A stretch of 64,000 nucleotides of DNA from an uncultured Alphaproteobacteria bacterium (GTDB lineage: Bacteria > Pseudomonadota > Alphaproteobacteria > Thalassobaculales > Thalassobaculaceae): the NCBI GenBank assembly GCA_937776645.1, contig CALMRI010000014.1, positions 25,247 to 89,246 of the forward strand, in the 5' to 3' direction. The number at the start of each line of letters is the position of its first letter. Within the stretch, counting starts at the first letter, position 1. Position numbers and translations under genes: made by a program. Below the pieces are notes generated by a model. That model was not told the origin of the DNA and did no database searches. It saw only the letters and a list, made by a program, of their open reading frames with translations. Positions 8,551 through 16,978 of the stretch are shown here, one piece after another.

Positions 8551-9123
8551 TCACGTCTCCTTGTAATGCGCCTCGATCAACCGCCTTGTACCGGCTTGGC
8601 GATCATAAACATGGAAGTTGTTCAGTCTCCGGCCATAGAGATGCAGGCTTAGGGTTTCTGGGCGGTCCGATGCGACGCCGGTCTCGTGGATATGATCGGG
8701 GTTTGGAACAAAGGTTGAGACCGCGCCCGGCGGGAGCAGTACCAGTCCGCCAGGGGCCAATTCGATACCGGTATTCCGGGGCTTTGCGGCACTGTCATCA
8801 ATCCGCATGAAGGCTTGCTCTTCCAACAATCCCTCGGCGACCCCGACCACGCCCCAGGTGCCGTGATCGTGGATAGGCGTCCATTGCCCAGGCGTCCAGA
8901 CCAACGAGAACAGTGACAGCGTGTCATCCTCCGCGGCGAAGATCAGATTGCGAGCATACCCGTTCGGATCGCTTCTGCGGTGTGCCGGTTCAAGGAAATC
9001 ATCCGCCACCTTAGCCAACTCTCCCATCACCGGAGCGAGCCGGCGGACGATATCGGCCGGGGTCGAGGTTTCGTTGATGACGTTTGTGCAGGAGTCGCGG
9101 AAGGTTCCAAGGATCTGGTTCAC
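8551..9123 (-). CDS. Cysteine dioxygenase family cupin
   Basis: 190 residues, near the usual length for bacterial thiol dioxygenases. The iron ligands are visible as HDH (H85, H87) in WTPIHDHGTWGVVG, with the third histidine at about H144 in PDHIHETG. The LSLHLYGRRLNNFHVYD block matches the conserved C-terminal tyrosine/histidine region. These enzymes oxidise cysteine or 3-mercaptopropionate to sulfinates with molecular oxygen; which thiol is used cannot be told. The gene converges on the CoA ligase with only three bases between the stops. Confidence 0.85.
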   Translation of the reverse strand: MNQILGTFRDSCTNVINETSTPADIVRRLAPVMGELAKVADDFLEPAHRRSDPNGYARNLIFAAEDDTLSLFSLVWTPGQWTPIHDHGTWGVVGVAEGLLEEQAFMRIDDSAAKPRNTGIELAPGGLVLLPPGAVSTFVPNPDHIHETGVASDRPETLSLHLYGRRLNNFHVYDRQAGTRRLIEAHYKET

Positions 9124-9210
9124 CGTCGACTCTCCAGGAAATAATGAATATTCTCTATAGAAAATAAATTCCCAATTGTCAATAATGTAAGAAAATTCGT
9201 TCCTATTTGT

Positions 9211-10587
9211 TTATTTTTTGAGCCAAATAGCCTCCAGCGCCGAATCGTCTTCTCCCGGTACATGCACGACGGTATAGCGGAAAGGGTCCCCTTTTATCGG
9301 CTTGGTGGCGTCCAGCCCCATCTTGTCGACCAATCCTTCCTCGGCCGAAGGGTCGAGGCGGGAACCCTGCGCGCGGGGTACCACGACCAGATCGCTGGCC
9401 GCCTGAAAGCGCGTCGCTACCGCCCATTCGACGGCCGTTGGATCATGCACGTCGACATCCTCGTCGACCACGGTCACCTGCTTGATATCCGCATGGCCGG
9501 CAAAAGCGCCCATGATGATGTTTTTCGGCTCGCCTTCCCAGCGTTTGGCGATCTTTACATACAGATGATAGCGACAGACCCCGCCGCGCGAGAGATGCAC
9601 ATCGAGGACGCTGGGGAAATTCCGTTGCAGGAAGGCGATAAGCGAGGCCTCGCGTGGGATAGCACCGAGCAGAAGATGCTCCATGGCCGCCGGGACGATC
9701 GTGTGGAACAGCGGCTTAACCCGGTGGGTGATGGCGTCCACTACAATCACCTGACGCATGCCGGCCGGGCCGTAATATTGTGGAAATTCGCCGAACGGTC
9801 CTTCAAGTTCGCGCACCTCCGGCAATAACCGGCCCTCGATGACGATCTCCGCCTGGGCCGGCACCCGCACCTCGTTGGTGATGCATTTACTCACCTCCAG
9901 CGGCCGACCCATCAGCGCGCCGGCGACCATCAGCTCATCCGAATTGATCGGCAGGATCGCCTGACTGGCCAGCAGGGTCATCGGGTCGACACCGATTACG
10001 ATGGCCACTGGCAACGCCTCGCCCGTGGCCTCGGCGGCGTCATGGAACCGGTGCAGGTCGCGTGGCAGGATCAGGATACCGAGCCGATTTGGACCGCTAA
10101 TTTGCAAGCGGTTGATCGAGACGTTCTGATCACCGGTTTGTGGGTTGCGGGCGATCACCAGGCCGGCGGTGATATAGGCGCCATTGTCATGCTCGTTATG
10201 GGTGGGGATCGGCAGCACGGCCTTCAGGTCGATGGTATTGCGGTGCACGATCTCCTGCACTGGGGCTTGGCCCACCTCGGTCCAAGGCAACGGGTTCAGG
10301 ACCGCGTCGCGAAACCGGTCGAGCAGGGTGGCGTCATCGCTGCCCATCGCTTCGGCGATCCAGGCGCGCTGCGAGACGATGCCGGAGATAACCGAGACCG
10401 GATGCCCGTCGGGCTCCGGAAACAGTACCGCCTTCTCGCCGTCCAGACGCTTGGCGACGGCGGCGAGGGTATATTCAAGTGGTATGCCAGGCTTGGCTCG
10501 GGCTAGACGTCCGTTGGAGTCCAATCGGTCCAGCCAGTCCCGAAGACTGCTGACGGCGGCAGGGCGATTTGAAATCGTTTCTGTCAT
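9211..10587 (-). CDS. UbiD family decarboxylase
   Basis: 458 residues. UbiD enzymes use prenylated FMN to decarboxylate, reversibly, aromatic or alpha,beta-unsaturated acids. The family's most conserved block, ELEGPFGEFPQYYGP, is present, as are NVSINRLQISGPNRLGILI and the C-terminal VVDEDVDVHDPTAVEWAVATR segment. No UbiX prenyltransferase gene is in the window, so the cofactor must come from elsewhere. It is separated from the cupin gene by an AT-rich 87-base gap and may share a regulatory theme with the divergent CoA ligase. Confidence 0.9.
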   Translation of the reverse strand: MTETISNRPAAVSSLRDWLDRLDSNGRLARAKPGIPLEYTLAAVAKRLDGEKAVLFPEPDGHPVSVISGIVSQRAWIAEAMGSDDATLLDRFRDAVLNPLPWTEVGQAPVQEIVHRNTIDLKAVLPIPTHNEHDNGAYITAGLVIARNPQTGDQNVSINRLQISGPNRLGILILPRDLHRFHDAAEATGEALPVAIVIGVDPMTLLASQAILPINSDELMVAGALMGRPLEVSKCITNEVRVPAQAEIVIEGRLLPEVRELEGPFGEFPQYYGPAGMRQVIVVDAITHRVKPLFHTIVPAAMEHLLLGAIPREASLIAFLQRNFPSVLDVHLSRGGVCRYHLYVKIAKRWEGEPKNIIMGAFAGHADIKQVTVVDEDVDVHDPTAVEWAVATRFQAASDLVVVPRAQGSRLDPSAEEGLVDKMGLDATKPIKGDPFRYTVVHVPGEDDSALEAIWLKK

Positions 10588-10766
10588 GACGGCGGGTCCC
10601 GCGGGTTAATTCTTTCAGAGGTTTCACCCGAGTCTAGCAGACATGGCGGGGCGAGACAGCCGATAGACGCTGATTTTAATCCACAGGATTCGAGCGGTTA
10701 TACTGCGGCTTGACCGAGCGGCAGGCGCGCTAAATTTCCCGGCCAGCAAAATTATAGGACCGTCCA

Positions 10767-11157
10767 ATGACGATTTCCGCCGCTCACATCTTCGGTTGGT
10801 TCGAGGGAGAGGAGGGATACAATGCGCTCACTTGCAATTTCACCGATGCGTTGGGTCGGTGTCTGCCGGTCTATCGAATTGCCCTGCCGAGGCGCAATGG
10901 CGAGAGACTACGGGGCGCGCCGGAAGTGCAGTAACATTGGGGCGGCGAGGATCTGGCGAACCTGCTGTTCTACTGGGGCCATCAGACATCCTATCTCAAG
11001 ACTATGCCGGGTCGGCGGATCGCCTTTGGCGTCTGGGAGGCCAGCAAACTGCCCGATGGCTGGTACGCGCCACAGCGCAAGGCTGAGCGCTACTGGGTGC
11101 CCTGCACCTGCTGATCGATTATGGCTTCGATGCTGATGCCAATAGCATATCAATCTT
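10767..11157 (+). pseudogene. Decayed glycosyltransferase, N-terminal fragment
   Basis: From the ATG at 10767 a frame begins MTISAAHIFGWFEGEEGY and runs to an in-frame TAA at 10932. It then continues in the same frame with HWGGEDLANLLFYWG and IAFGVWEASKLPDGW, the sort of sequence seen before the DEVWVPS motif in family 4-like glycosyltransferases. Near 11105 a frameshift moves the similarity (LLIDYGFDADANSISI) into the next frame, and it then stops. The catalytic C-terminal half is missing. The family assignment is from memory; the nonsense codon plus frameshift plus truncation are directly visible. Confidence 0.6.
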
Positions 11158-11240
11158 AAAATTCCTTCCAAAGACAGGTATTTTTGTTAAATAACTGTAT
11201 CTTGAAAGTTATTTGGCTCACCTTTGCAAAAGTCAAAACC

Positions 11241-12159
11241 ATGAACCGTGCGATGACACTGTCCGACTGGAGTCTGCTCTTGGTGGCGGCTCTGCTTTTG
11301 GGCAGTACCTTTCTGTTCCTCAACATCGCCATCAAGGAAATTTCGCCGCTTACCTCTGCCGCGCTTCGGACCCTGATAGCGGCGCCCATCTGCTGGGGGG
11401 TGATGCGGGCTTTTGGGGCGCGTCTGCCTCGCGCCCGCGAGGGGTGGATTGCGCTCTTCAGGCTCGGCCTGCTGACGGGGGCGATCCCGTTCGGCGCAAT
11501 CTCCTGAGGCCAGCAGCATATCGAAAGTGGCATGGGCGGCATTATGTTTGGCACCATGCCAATCCTGACGGTCGTGCTGGCACCTCTTTTCCTCGACGAA
11601 GAAACGTTTACTCCCAGGCGTCTGGCTGGCGGCGTGGCGGGGCTCGCCGGCATCATTTTGTTGATCGGTCCGTCGGTGCTGGCCAACGCAAGTGACCAGG
11701 GTTTGGGTATCGCCATCACCTTTCTCGCCCCGTTGAGTCACACCATGGGCGCCATCTATGCCCGTCGCCTGACCAATCTACTGCCACCTGCGATGGCCAC
11801 CGGCCAGATGATCTTCGGCGCGGTAATCCTGGTGCCGTTGGCTTTTGTGGCGGAGTCGCCGCTCAGCCTGAACCCGAGCATGGGGGCGATCGGCGCCATG
11901 CTCGTCGCCGGCGTCTTCTGCACGGCAATCGCCATGAGCCTCTATTTTGTGATCGTCCGCCGGATCGGCGCCACGCGCAGCTCGCTGGTGCCTTTATTCT
12001 TTCCGGTGGTTGCGGTGGTGCTGGGTGCTGGGCGAGCGGTTGCCGCTCGAGGCCTTTATCGGCCTGGCGTTGATCCTGGCGGGCGCGCTTGCTGTTAGCA
12101 GCCGTGCGCCGGCCAAACCGCCGGTCTCTGCTGCCCTCAGTCCCCAAGCGGAAAAGTAG
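11241..12159 (+). pseudogene. EamA family transporter interrupted by a nonsense codon and a frameshift
   Basis: Starting at the ATG at 11241, an EamA carrier of about 305 residues would be expected. After GAIPFGAIS comes TGA (11505-11507) and then GQQHIESGMGGIMFG in the same frame. In relatives this position is a tryptophan (WGQQHI), so TGG to TGA is the simple explanation. Near 12027 one extra base shifts the frame: LGERLPLEAFIGLALILAG lies in the +1 frame and ends at the TAG at 12157. Two independent lesions of different kind make this a pseudogene rather than a single read error. Confidence 0.85.
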
Positions 12160-12353
12160 TAACACTCTGAACCTCGTCGGAGAGGTCTTCATAGGGGTGA
12201 ATTTATGGAGCAGTCGAACCTGAGATGTGGTCGATTATGGCTGCAAGGCATTCCACGGCAGGTGATCTCGTGTGGACAATACGTGTCCGCGTTCAATCAC
12301 GATACGCTGTGGGGATCGCGAAGATCGGTTTTGCCCAAATATTCTCGGGGTTC

Positions 12354-12440
12354 TGGTGCGGACGGCGGGACTTGAACCCGCACTCGCTTGCGCGAAGCAG
12401 ATTTTAAGTCTGCTGTGTCTACCTATTCCACCACGTCCGC
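12354..12440 (-). tRNA. tRNA-Leu (anticodon UAA), CCA encoded
   Basis: The reverse strand folds as a class II tRNA. The acceptor stem pairs GCGGACG with CGTCCGC, followed by discriminator A and an encoded CCA. The anticodon loop is CTTAAAA with anticodon TAA, and a long variable arm (around TTCGCGCAAGCGAG) is typical of leucine tRNAs. The T arm reads GCGGGTTCAAGTCCCGC. No integrase or attachment repeat is visible beside it. Confidence 0.95.
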
Positions 12441-12599
12441 ATGCCATGTGCCGAGAAGCAACTCGTTGGCTTCGCGAGCGACGGGTTTGTCCACCGTCGC
12501 GGCATTTCAGTCAACCGTTCTGATTTTGGTCTTTTCCCTGATCTCGGCGACAGCCGGGATTAGGGGGCGTCTCAGGCTTTCCGCGAATCCCTCTTGGTA

Positions 12600-13547
12600 T
12601 TACTCTGCCGCCTTCACCGTCGCCGCTGTGCCGTAGATCGGCAGACGCCATTCAGCATGGGTGCCGGAGCTACCGTCGCAGACTGCGAAGAACGCGTCCT
12701 GTAGGCGCTTGGTCATCGGGCCGATGGCGCCATCGCCGATGTTAACTCGGTCGATCCCGAGGACCGGGGTGACTTCCCAGGCGGTGCCGCAGAAGAATGC
12801 CTCGTCGGCGGCCATCAGCTCGGAGCGGTCGACATCGCGCTCCACCGGTTTGACGCCAAATACCTCCTCGATCATTTCCAGTACGGTCTCGCGGGTGATG
12901 CTTTCCAGAATGTCGCTGGTGACCGACGGGGTGATCGGCACGCCGTCGCGGACCATGAAAAAGCACATCCCGGGCCCCTCGGAAACCTTGCCGCGGCTGT
13001 TCAGGAAGATCGCCGTATCATAGCCGTCGGCGACCGCCTGAACAGTGGCTAGCCGGCCGTTATTGTAGTTGGCGTTGCATTTGACCCGCATCGGCATGGC
13101 ATTGTCGGGTACCCGCATCCAGGAACTGACCTGGGCGGTGACGCCGCCGATCACCCGGTCGCTGCGGGGGCGCTCCTGGACGGTGATCGCCAGACCGACT
13201 GGCCCGCAGACACCGGGGCCGCCCATGCCTGAAACATAGGCCGTGGTCATGATATGCAGGTTCTCGCCCTTGAAACTATTAGCCTGGACCAGCTCGATGG
13301 TCTTCTCGGTTACGGTTTCGGCGGTGATGATCTCATCAAACCGCATGAACCGTTGGGAAAATTCCAGCCGCTTCATATGCTCGGCCATGCGGAACAGATA
13401 CATTTCTTTGGCGTCGGCATTCCAATATCCGCGCAATCCCTCGAAGACGCCGGTACCAAATTTGAATCCGGCGGACGCGATATGCACTCGCGCGTCATTC
13501 CAAGCGACGATTTCTCCATCAAGCGAGGCGTATTTCGGGGAGGCCAT
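12600..13547 (-). CDS. ilvE: Branched-chain amino acid aminotransferase
   Basis: 315 residues from the ATG at 13547, preceded by an AAGGA site. The fold-type IV PLP enzyme interconverts Leu, Ile and Val with their 2-oxo acids. The Schiff-base lysine is K156 in MRVKCNANYNN, in the position of the enterobacterial K-x-x-x-NY motif. The phosphate-binding end is GKVSEGPGMCFFMVRDG. Near the N-terminus, FGTGVFEGLRGY is typical. The length and order of motifs are normal. It lies alone downstream of an intergenic region that also serves the divergent MFS gene. Confidence 0.9.
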   Translation of the reverse strand: MASPKYASLDGEIVAWNDARVHIASAGFKFGTGVFEGLRGYWNADAKEMYLFRMAEHMKRLEFSQRFMRFDEIITAETVTEKTIELVQANSFKGENLHIMTTAYVSGMGGPGVCGPVGLAITVQERPRSDRVIGGVTAQVSSWMRVPDNAMPMRVKCNANYNNGRLATVQAVADGYDTAIFLNSRGKVSEGPGMCFFMVRDGVPITPSVTSDILESITRETVLEMIEEVFGVKPVERDVDRSELMAADEAFFCGTAWEVTPVLGIDRVNIGDGAIGPMTKRLQDAFFAVCDGSSGTHAEWRLPIYGTAATVKAAE

Positions 13548-13844
13548 GGGGCCGATCCTTTCGTGCTGATTGGGCACGTATGACGTGCGATCACTGGTGT
13601 TGCGAAGTCAGGCCCCGCCACCTAAGAGTTCGAGCGTAAAGCCCTTGGGGGCTGTGGATCAAGCGCTGAACCATGGACCTTGAGCTCAGGCGAGATTGTC
13701 GGGGATTCGAACATGCCGTGCAATCATCTGAGCCGACCTATTATAGTACGCCCCTCTAGCAACTAAAGGACTTGGCTACCGGAAGCGACTCTCCTGCACG
13801 TTGCAAGTCGTCGCCCAACCCCTGAACATTCGGTGATCCGATCG

Positions 13845-15443
13845 ATGGCCAGACAGTTCGAGTACTATTATTTGCAGCGAAATAATGGGTCAACCTGGGA
13901 GACCCTTGAGCAATCGGGGTCGGCTACGACGCTGACGAGCCACCTAAACGATCGAATGGCGGCCCTTGGCGGCGTCGGGCTCCGCATCGTTGGCGCCAAC
14001 TTTAACGAAGCGGCCGGGGCTTGGTTATACGAACAATTGTTCTATATCGACCCGAGCACTGTCGACCTCACTGGCGTCGACCGTATTCGAGCCCTGACTT
14101 TTCCCGACAAGGGCGAGAGCGGCGGGACGACTTTAGGGAATTTGGCGCCGGCCGTTGACCAAGTGAAGGTGCCCAAAAGCGTGTCGCCGCCGGCCCGAAG
14201 CGCCATCAGTCGAGTCAATCAGGGTGAATTGGCTCAGGTGAACATGCGGCTTGCCTATTTAGCGCTGACATTGGGCGGTATCATCGCTGCACTGGCCTTT
14301 GGCATCCGCTCGGGATTTGGCCTCTACCTGGGGCCGATTTCGCTGGAGTTCGGATATGGGTTCGAGGTTTTCGCCTTCTCATTGGCGATACAAAATCTGA
14401 TTTGGGGACTGGCCCAGCCCTTTGCCGGTGCGTTGGCCGATCGATATGGCCCGTTTAAGGCGATAGCCGTTGGCACGGTTCTGTATTCCGCCGGCACGAT
14501 CATGCTGTCATTCGCTGACACACCGGGATTGTTTTATTTGAGCGCCGGCGTGCTGGTTGGAGCGGCTTTGGCAGGCACGTCCTTCGGCATCATTCTCGGC
14601 GCGGTCGGTCAGTTATTCCCGCCAGAGCGGCGGTCCTGGGCGCTTGGCGTGACCGGAGCCGCCGGTTCACTTGGGCAGTTCCTGTTCGTCCCAGGCGGCC
14701 AGGCGTTGCTGGAGGCAGTGGGTTGGAGCAATTCGGCGCTGATCATGGGCGTTGTCGCGCTGCTGATGTTGCCGCTTGGCCTAGTCTTCTTGAAAGCCAG
14801 ACCGGCCGCCTCGATTGCGACGGGACCAACGCAGACCACTGGCGCGGCGTTGCGCGAGGCTTTCGGCTATCCGAGCTTCTGGTTACTCTCCGCCGGGTTC
14901 TTCGTGTGTGGTTTCCACGTCGCGTATATCGCGGTTCACTTGCCATCCTTCGTGGTGGATATTGGCCTTTCGGCGCAGGTTGGTGCCTGGGCTCTGGGTT
15001 TGGTTGGTCTGTTCAATGTTATTGGGTCGTATTCAGCCGGTGTGCTCGGCGACAAATTCCCCAAGAAATATCTGCTGAGTTCGCTTTATTTCGGGCGCTC
15101 GATTGTAATGGCGGGCTTTGTGCTGCTGCCGCCGAGTGAGCTTCTGGTTTATGTGTTCGCCGGTACCATGGGTTTGCTTTGGCTGAGCACGGTGCCGCTG
15201 ACATCCGGACTTATCGCGGACATATTTGGCCCCCGATATATGAGCACTCTATTCGGCATCGTTTTCTTGAGCCATCAGATTGGTGCCTTCCTCGGCGCCT
15301 GGCTCGGTGGCTACGTGCACGATACGTTGGGGTCTTATGATCTTGTCTGGTGGGTAGCGGTCGCGTTGGGGTTGTTCTCAGCTATCGTGCATTGGCCTAT
15401 CCGTGAAGAAGCGGTCGTGCGGGAGGCAGATGTTGTGGCCTAG
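13845..15443 (+). CDS. MFS transporter with an extra N-terminal cytoplasmic domain
   Basis: About 532 residues from the ATG at 13845 (an in-frame GTG lies 12 bases earlier). Residues 1-65 form a soluble module (FEYYYLQRNNGSTWETLEQ, then LRIVGANFNEAAGAWLYEQ) rich in beta-type sequence, followed by a linker to about residue 130. A 12-helix MFS carrier follows (IRSGFGLYLGPISLEFG, GALADRYGPFKAIAVG), resembling monocarboxylate/oxalate-formate antiporters. MFS proteins of this kind normally begin near the methionine at 14244, so the first 133 residues are an addition. The frame is continuous across the join. Confidence 0.8.
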   Translation: MARQFEYYYLQRNNGSTWETLEQSGSATTLTSHLNDRMAALGGVGLRIVGANFNEAAGAWLYEQLFYIDPSTVDLTGVDRIRALTFPDKGESGGTTLGNLAPAVDQVKVPKSVSPPARSAISRVNQGELAQVNMRLAYLALTLGGIIAALAFGIRSGFGLYLGPISLEFGYGFEVFAFSLAIQNLIWGLAQPFAGALADRYGPFKAIAVGTVLYSAGTIMLSFADTPGLFYLSAGVLVGAALAGTSFGIILGAVGQLFPPERRSWALGVTGAAGSLGQFLFVPGGQALLEAVGWSNSALIMGVVALLMLPLGLVFLKARPAASIATGPTQTTGAALREAFGYPSFWLLSAGFFVCGFHVAYIAVHLPSFVVDIGLSAQVGAWALGLVGLFNVIGSYSAGVLGDKFPKKYLLSSLYFGRSIVMAGFVLLPPSELLVYVFAGTMGLLWLSTVPLTSGLIADIFGPRYMSTLFGIVFLSHQIGAFLGAWLGGYVHDTLGSYDLVWWVAVALGLFSAIVHWPIREEAVVREADVVA

Positions 15444-15702
15444 GGGTGAATTGAAAATTTCAAGGGCGAAAACTGGAGTGAATGCTTGGTCGGGCTAGTA
15501 AATCTACCGTTGCTACGACGGCGGGTGGCCTTATTCGCCGTTCAACAACCTGATACCACGCTGGATCCGATTGTTTCCGAGGTCGCCGACGGGGTTTTCC
15601 GCCTCGAGGTACCGCCGGGTTGACGAATGGCCGCGGAACCTTTGTCGTTCCAGGTTTTCACTTCTGAAAAGGCGCCAACCGTGTTCGCGCCGATACCGCC
15701 TC

Positions 15703-15897
15703 ATGGGTGGCCGCATCATTGAGCTAGGAGGTCTCGGCGCAGTTTCCGCCTGCCGCGTCATCGATGCTTCCAACCGCATCGTCGCGCCGGGGCTCATCGA
15801 TGTTCATACCCATGATGATGGGGCCCTGCTCGCAATCCCTCGGTGGACATGAAGGTCAGCCAGCGGGTGACTACGGTGGTGGTCAGAAATTGTGGGG
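15703..15897 (+). pseudogene. N-acyl-D-amino-acid deacylase (D-aminoacylase) N-terminal relic
   Basis: The segment reads GRIIELGGLGAV, then VIDASNRIVAPGLIDVHTHDDGALL, the metal-binding start of amidohydrolase-fold D-aminoacylases. Near 15841 the similarity jumps frame to DMKVSQRVTTVVVRNCG, the next block in this family. Both the N-terminal strand and everything after about residue 90 of the family are missing, and the relic ends against the convergent HD-domain gene. The directly visible facts are the frameshift and the truncation; the family name rests on the HTHDD and RNCG motifs. Confidence 0.6.
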
Positions 15898-15901
15898 ATG
15901 T

Positions 15902-16498
15902 TCAACTGAAAAGCTGGGAAAATCTTTTAAGATACCGGTGCTTCGCCTCGTCTGGAGAGCAGGGTGCAAGTCGGATGCCGGTCCCGATCTTAGAGTACCC
16001 GAATATGCGGCGCGCTTCTGCTTCGGAGAATCCGGCGAGTTGGGTGGCCTCAAGGTAGGCCGAGATTTGGTCGGCGCGCTTGATCAGGCGCTTAATATCC
16101 ACTGGCAGTTCCGCTGGTAAACCGAAACGCAGGTGAATGGCGCCTTGCAACCGGCTTTCGACCGACTTGTATTCAACGCCGATCACCGCTTTGAATGGGC
16201 TGATCATATCGCCAATGACATATTCTGACGCATCGTGCAGAAGCGCGGCGAGGCGCCATTTTATCGGCGTGGATTCCTTCAGTTCAATCACCAGATGGTC
16301 GACCAGCAGTGAATGCTCGGCAACCGAGTAGGATTGATCGCCTTGGGTCTGGCCATTCCACCGCGCAACTCGAGATAGTCCATGCGCGATGTCCTCGATC
16401 TCTACATCCAAGGGAGACGGGTCGAGCAGGTCGAGCCTGCGGCCGCTCAGCATGCGTTGCCAAGCGCGTGGTGGAGTGGCTTTGGAACCGCGCGGCAT
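15902..16498 (-). CDS. HD-domain hydrolase, YfbR-like 5'-nucleotidase family
   Basis: 198 residues from the ATG at 16498. The opening PRAWQRMLSGRRLDLLDPSP is characteristic of a conserved alphaproteobacterial HD family. Metal ligands are H62 in SVAEHSLLV and H88-D89 in ALLHDASEYVIGD, with a later aspartate in KRADQISAYLEA. Related proteins dephosphorylate deoxynucleoside monophosphates or act as general phosphohydrolases. The frame extends upstream to 16690, but the extension shows no family sequence. Confidence 0.85.
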   Translation of the reverse strand: MPRGSKATPPRAWQRMLSGRRLDLLDPSPLDVEIEDIAHGLSRVARWNGQTQGDQSYSVAEHSLLVDHLVIELKESTPIKWRLAALLHDASEYVIGDMISPFKAVIGVEYKSVESRLQGAIHLRFGLPAELPVDIKRLIKRADQISAYLEATQLAGFSEAEARRIFGYSKIGTGIRLAPCSPDEAKHRYLKRFSQLFS

Positions 16499-16978
16499 CA
16501 GCGTCTCCGTCCCGGCGGGGATGTAGAGCGACGGCCCAGATAGACCATGACCATCAGACCAATCAGCGGTGGCTCCCCAATTCCCAGAGCGGAATTGAAA
16601 GGACTGACGCTGCGGCCTTGGAATTCTTCCAGATTTATCAGTATGAGACAGCGCTCTCCAACCGCCATGTCGGCGTAATTCGATACGCATCTCTGCACCC
16701 GCAGAGTATGGAACGCATTGATCCCGACCATCGCTTTATCCCAACTTGAAATCACGATGGTGAGCCAGACCACGATCCATAGGGTGGAACGCCGGCCCAG
16801 ATCATGAAAGCAAGAGTCTTCATCAACCGTATACACGGCTCCATTCGGTCGCGCGGTTTTAGGCGCGTTATCGCCGCAACACAAGATGACCAGCCGTTGC
16901 ATTCGATGAGGAGTGCTTGACCCGGTGCCATGAAAGAGGGAGGTTTGTTTCGCTGAAACCTACTAAAATTCACGATTT
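16499..16978. other. Intergenic region without a supportable gene
   Basis: 480 bases between the leftward HD-domain gene and the rightward MFS gene. The reverse strand is open for 134 codons (16498-16902) with one hydrophobic stretch, but it matches nothing I recognise, has no good ribosome-binding site and lacks family-like motifs. It may be gene debris. The region must contain promoters for both flanking genes. Confidence 0.4.

Noticed and set aside
11505..11507. TGA read as tryptophan (alternative genetic code)
   Set aside because: TGA is used as a normal stop by many intact genes here, and other broken genes contain TAA or TAG.
12354..12440. tRNA-Leu as an integration site for a genomic island
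   Set aside because: There is no integrase gene nearby and no second copy of the tRNA 3' end was noticed.
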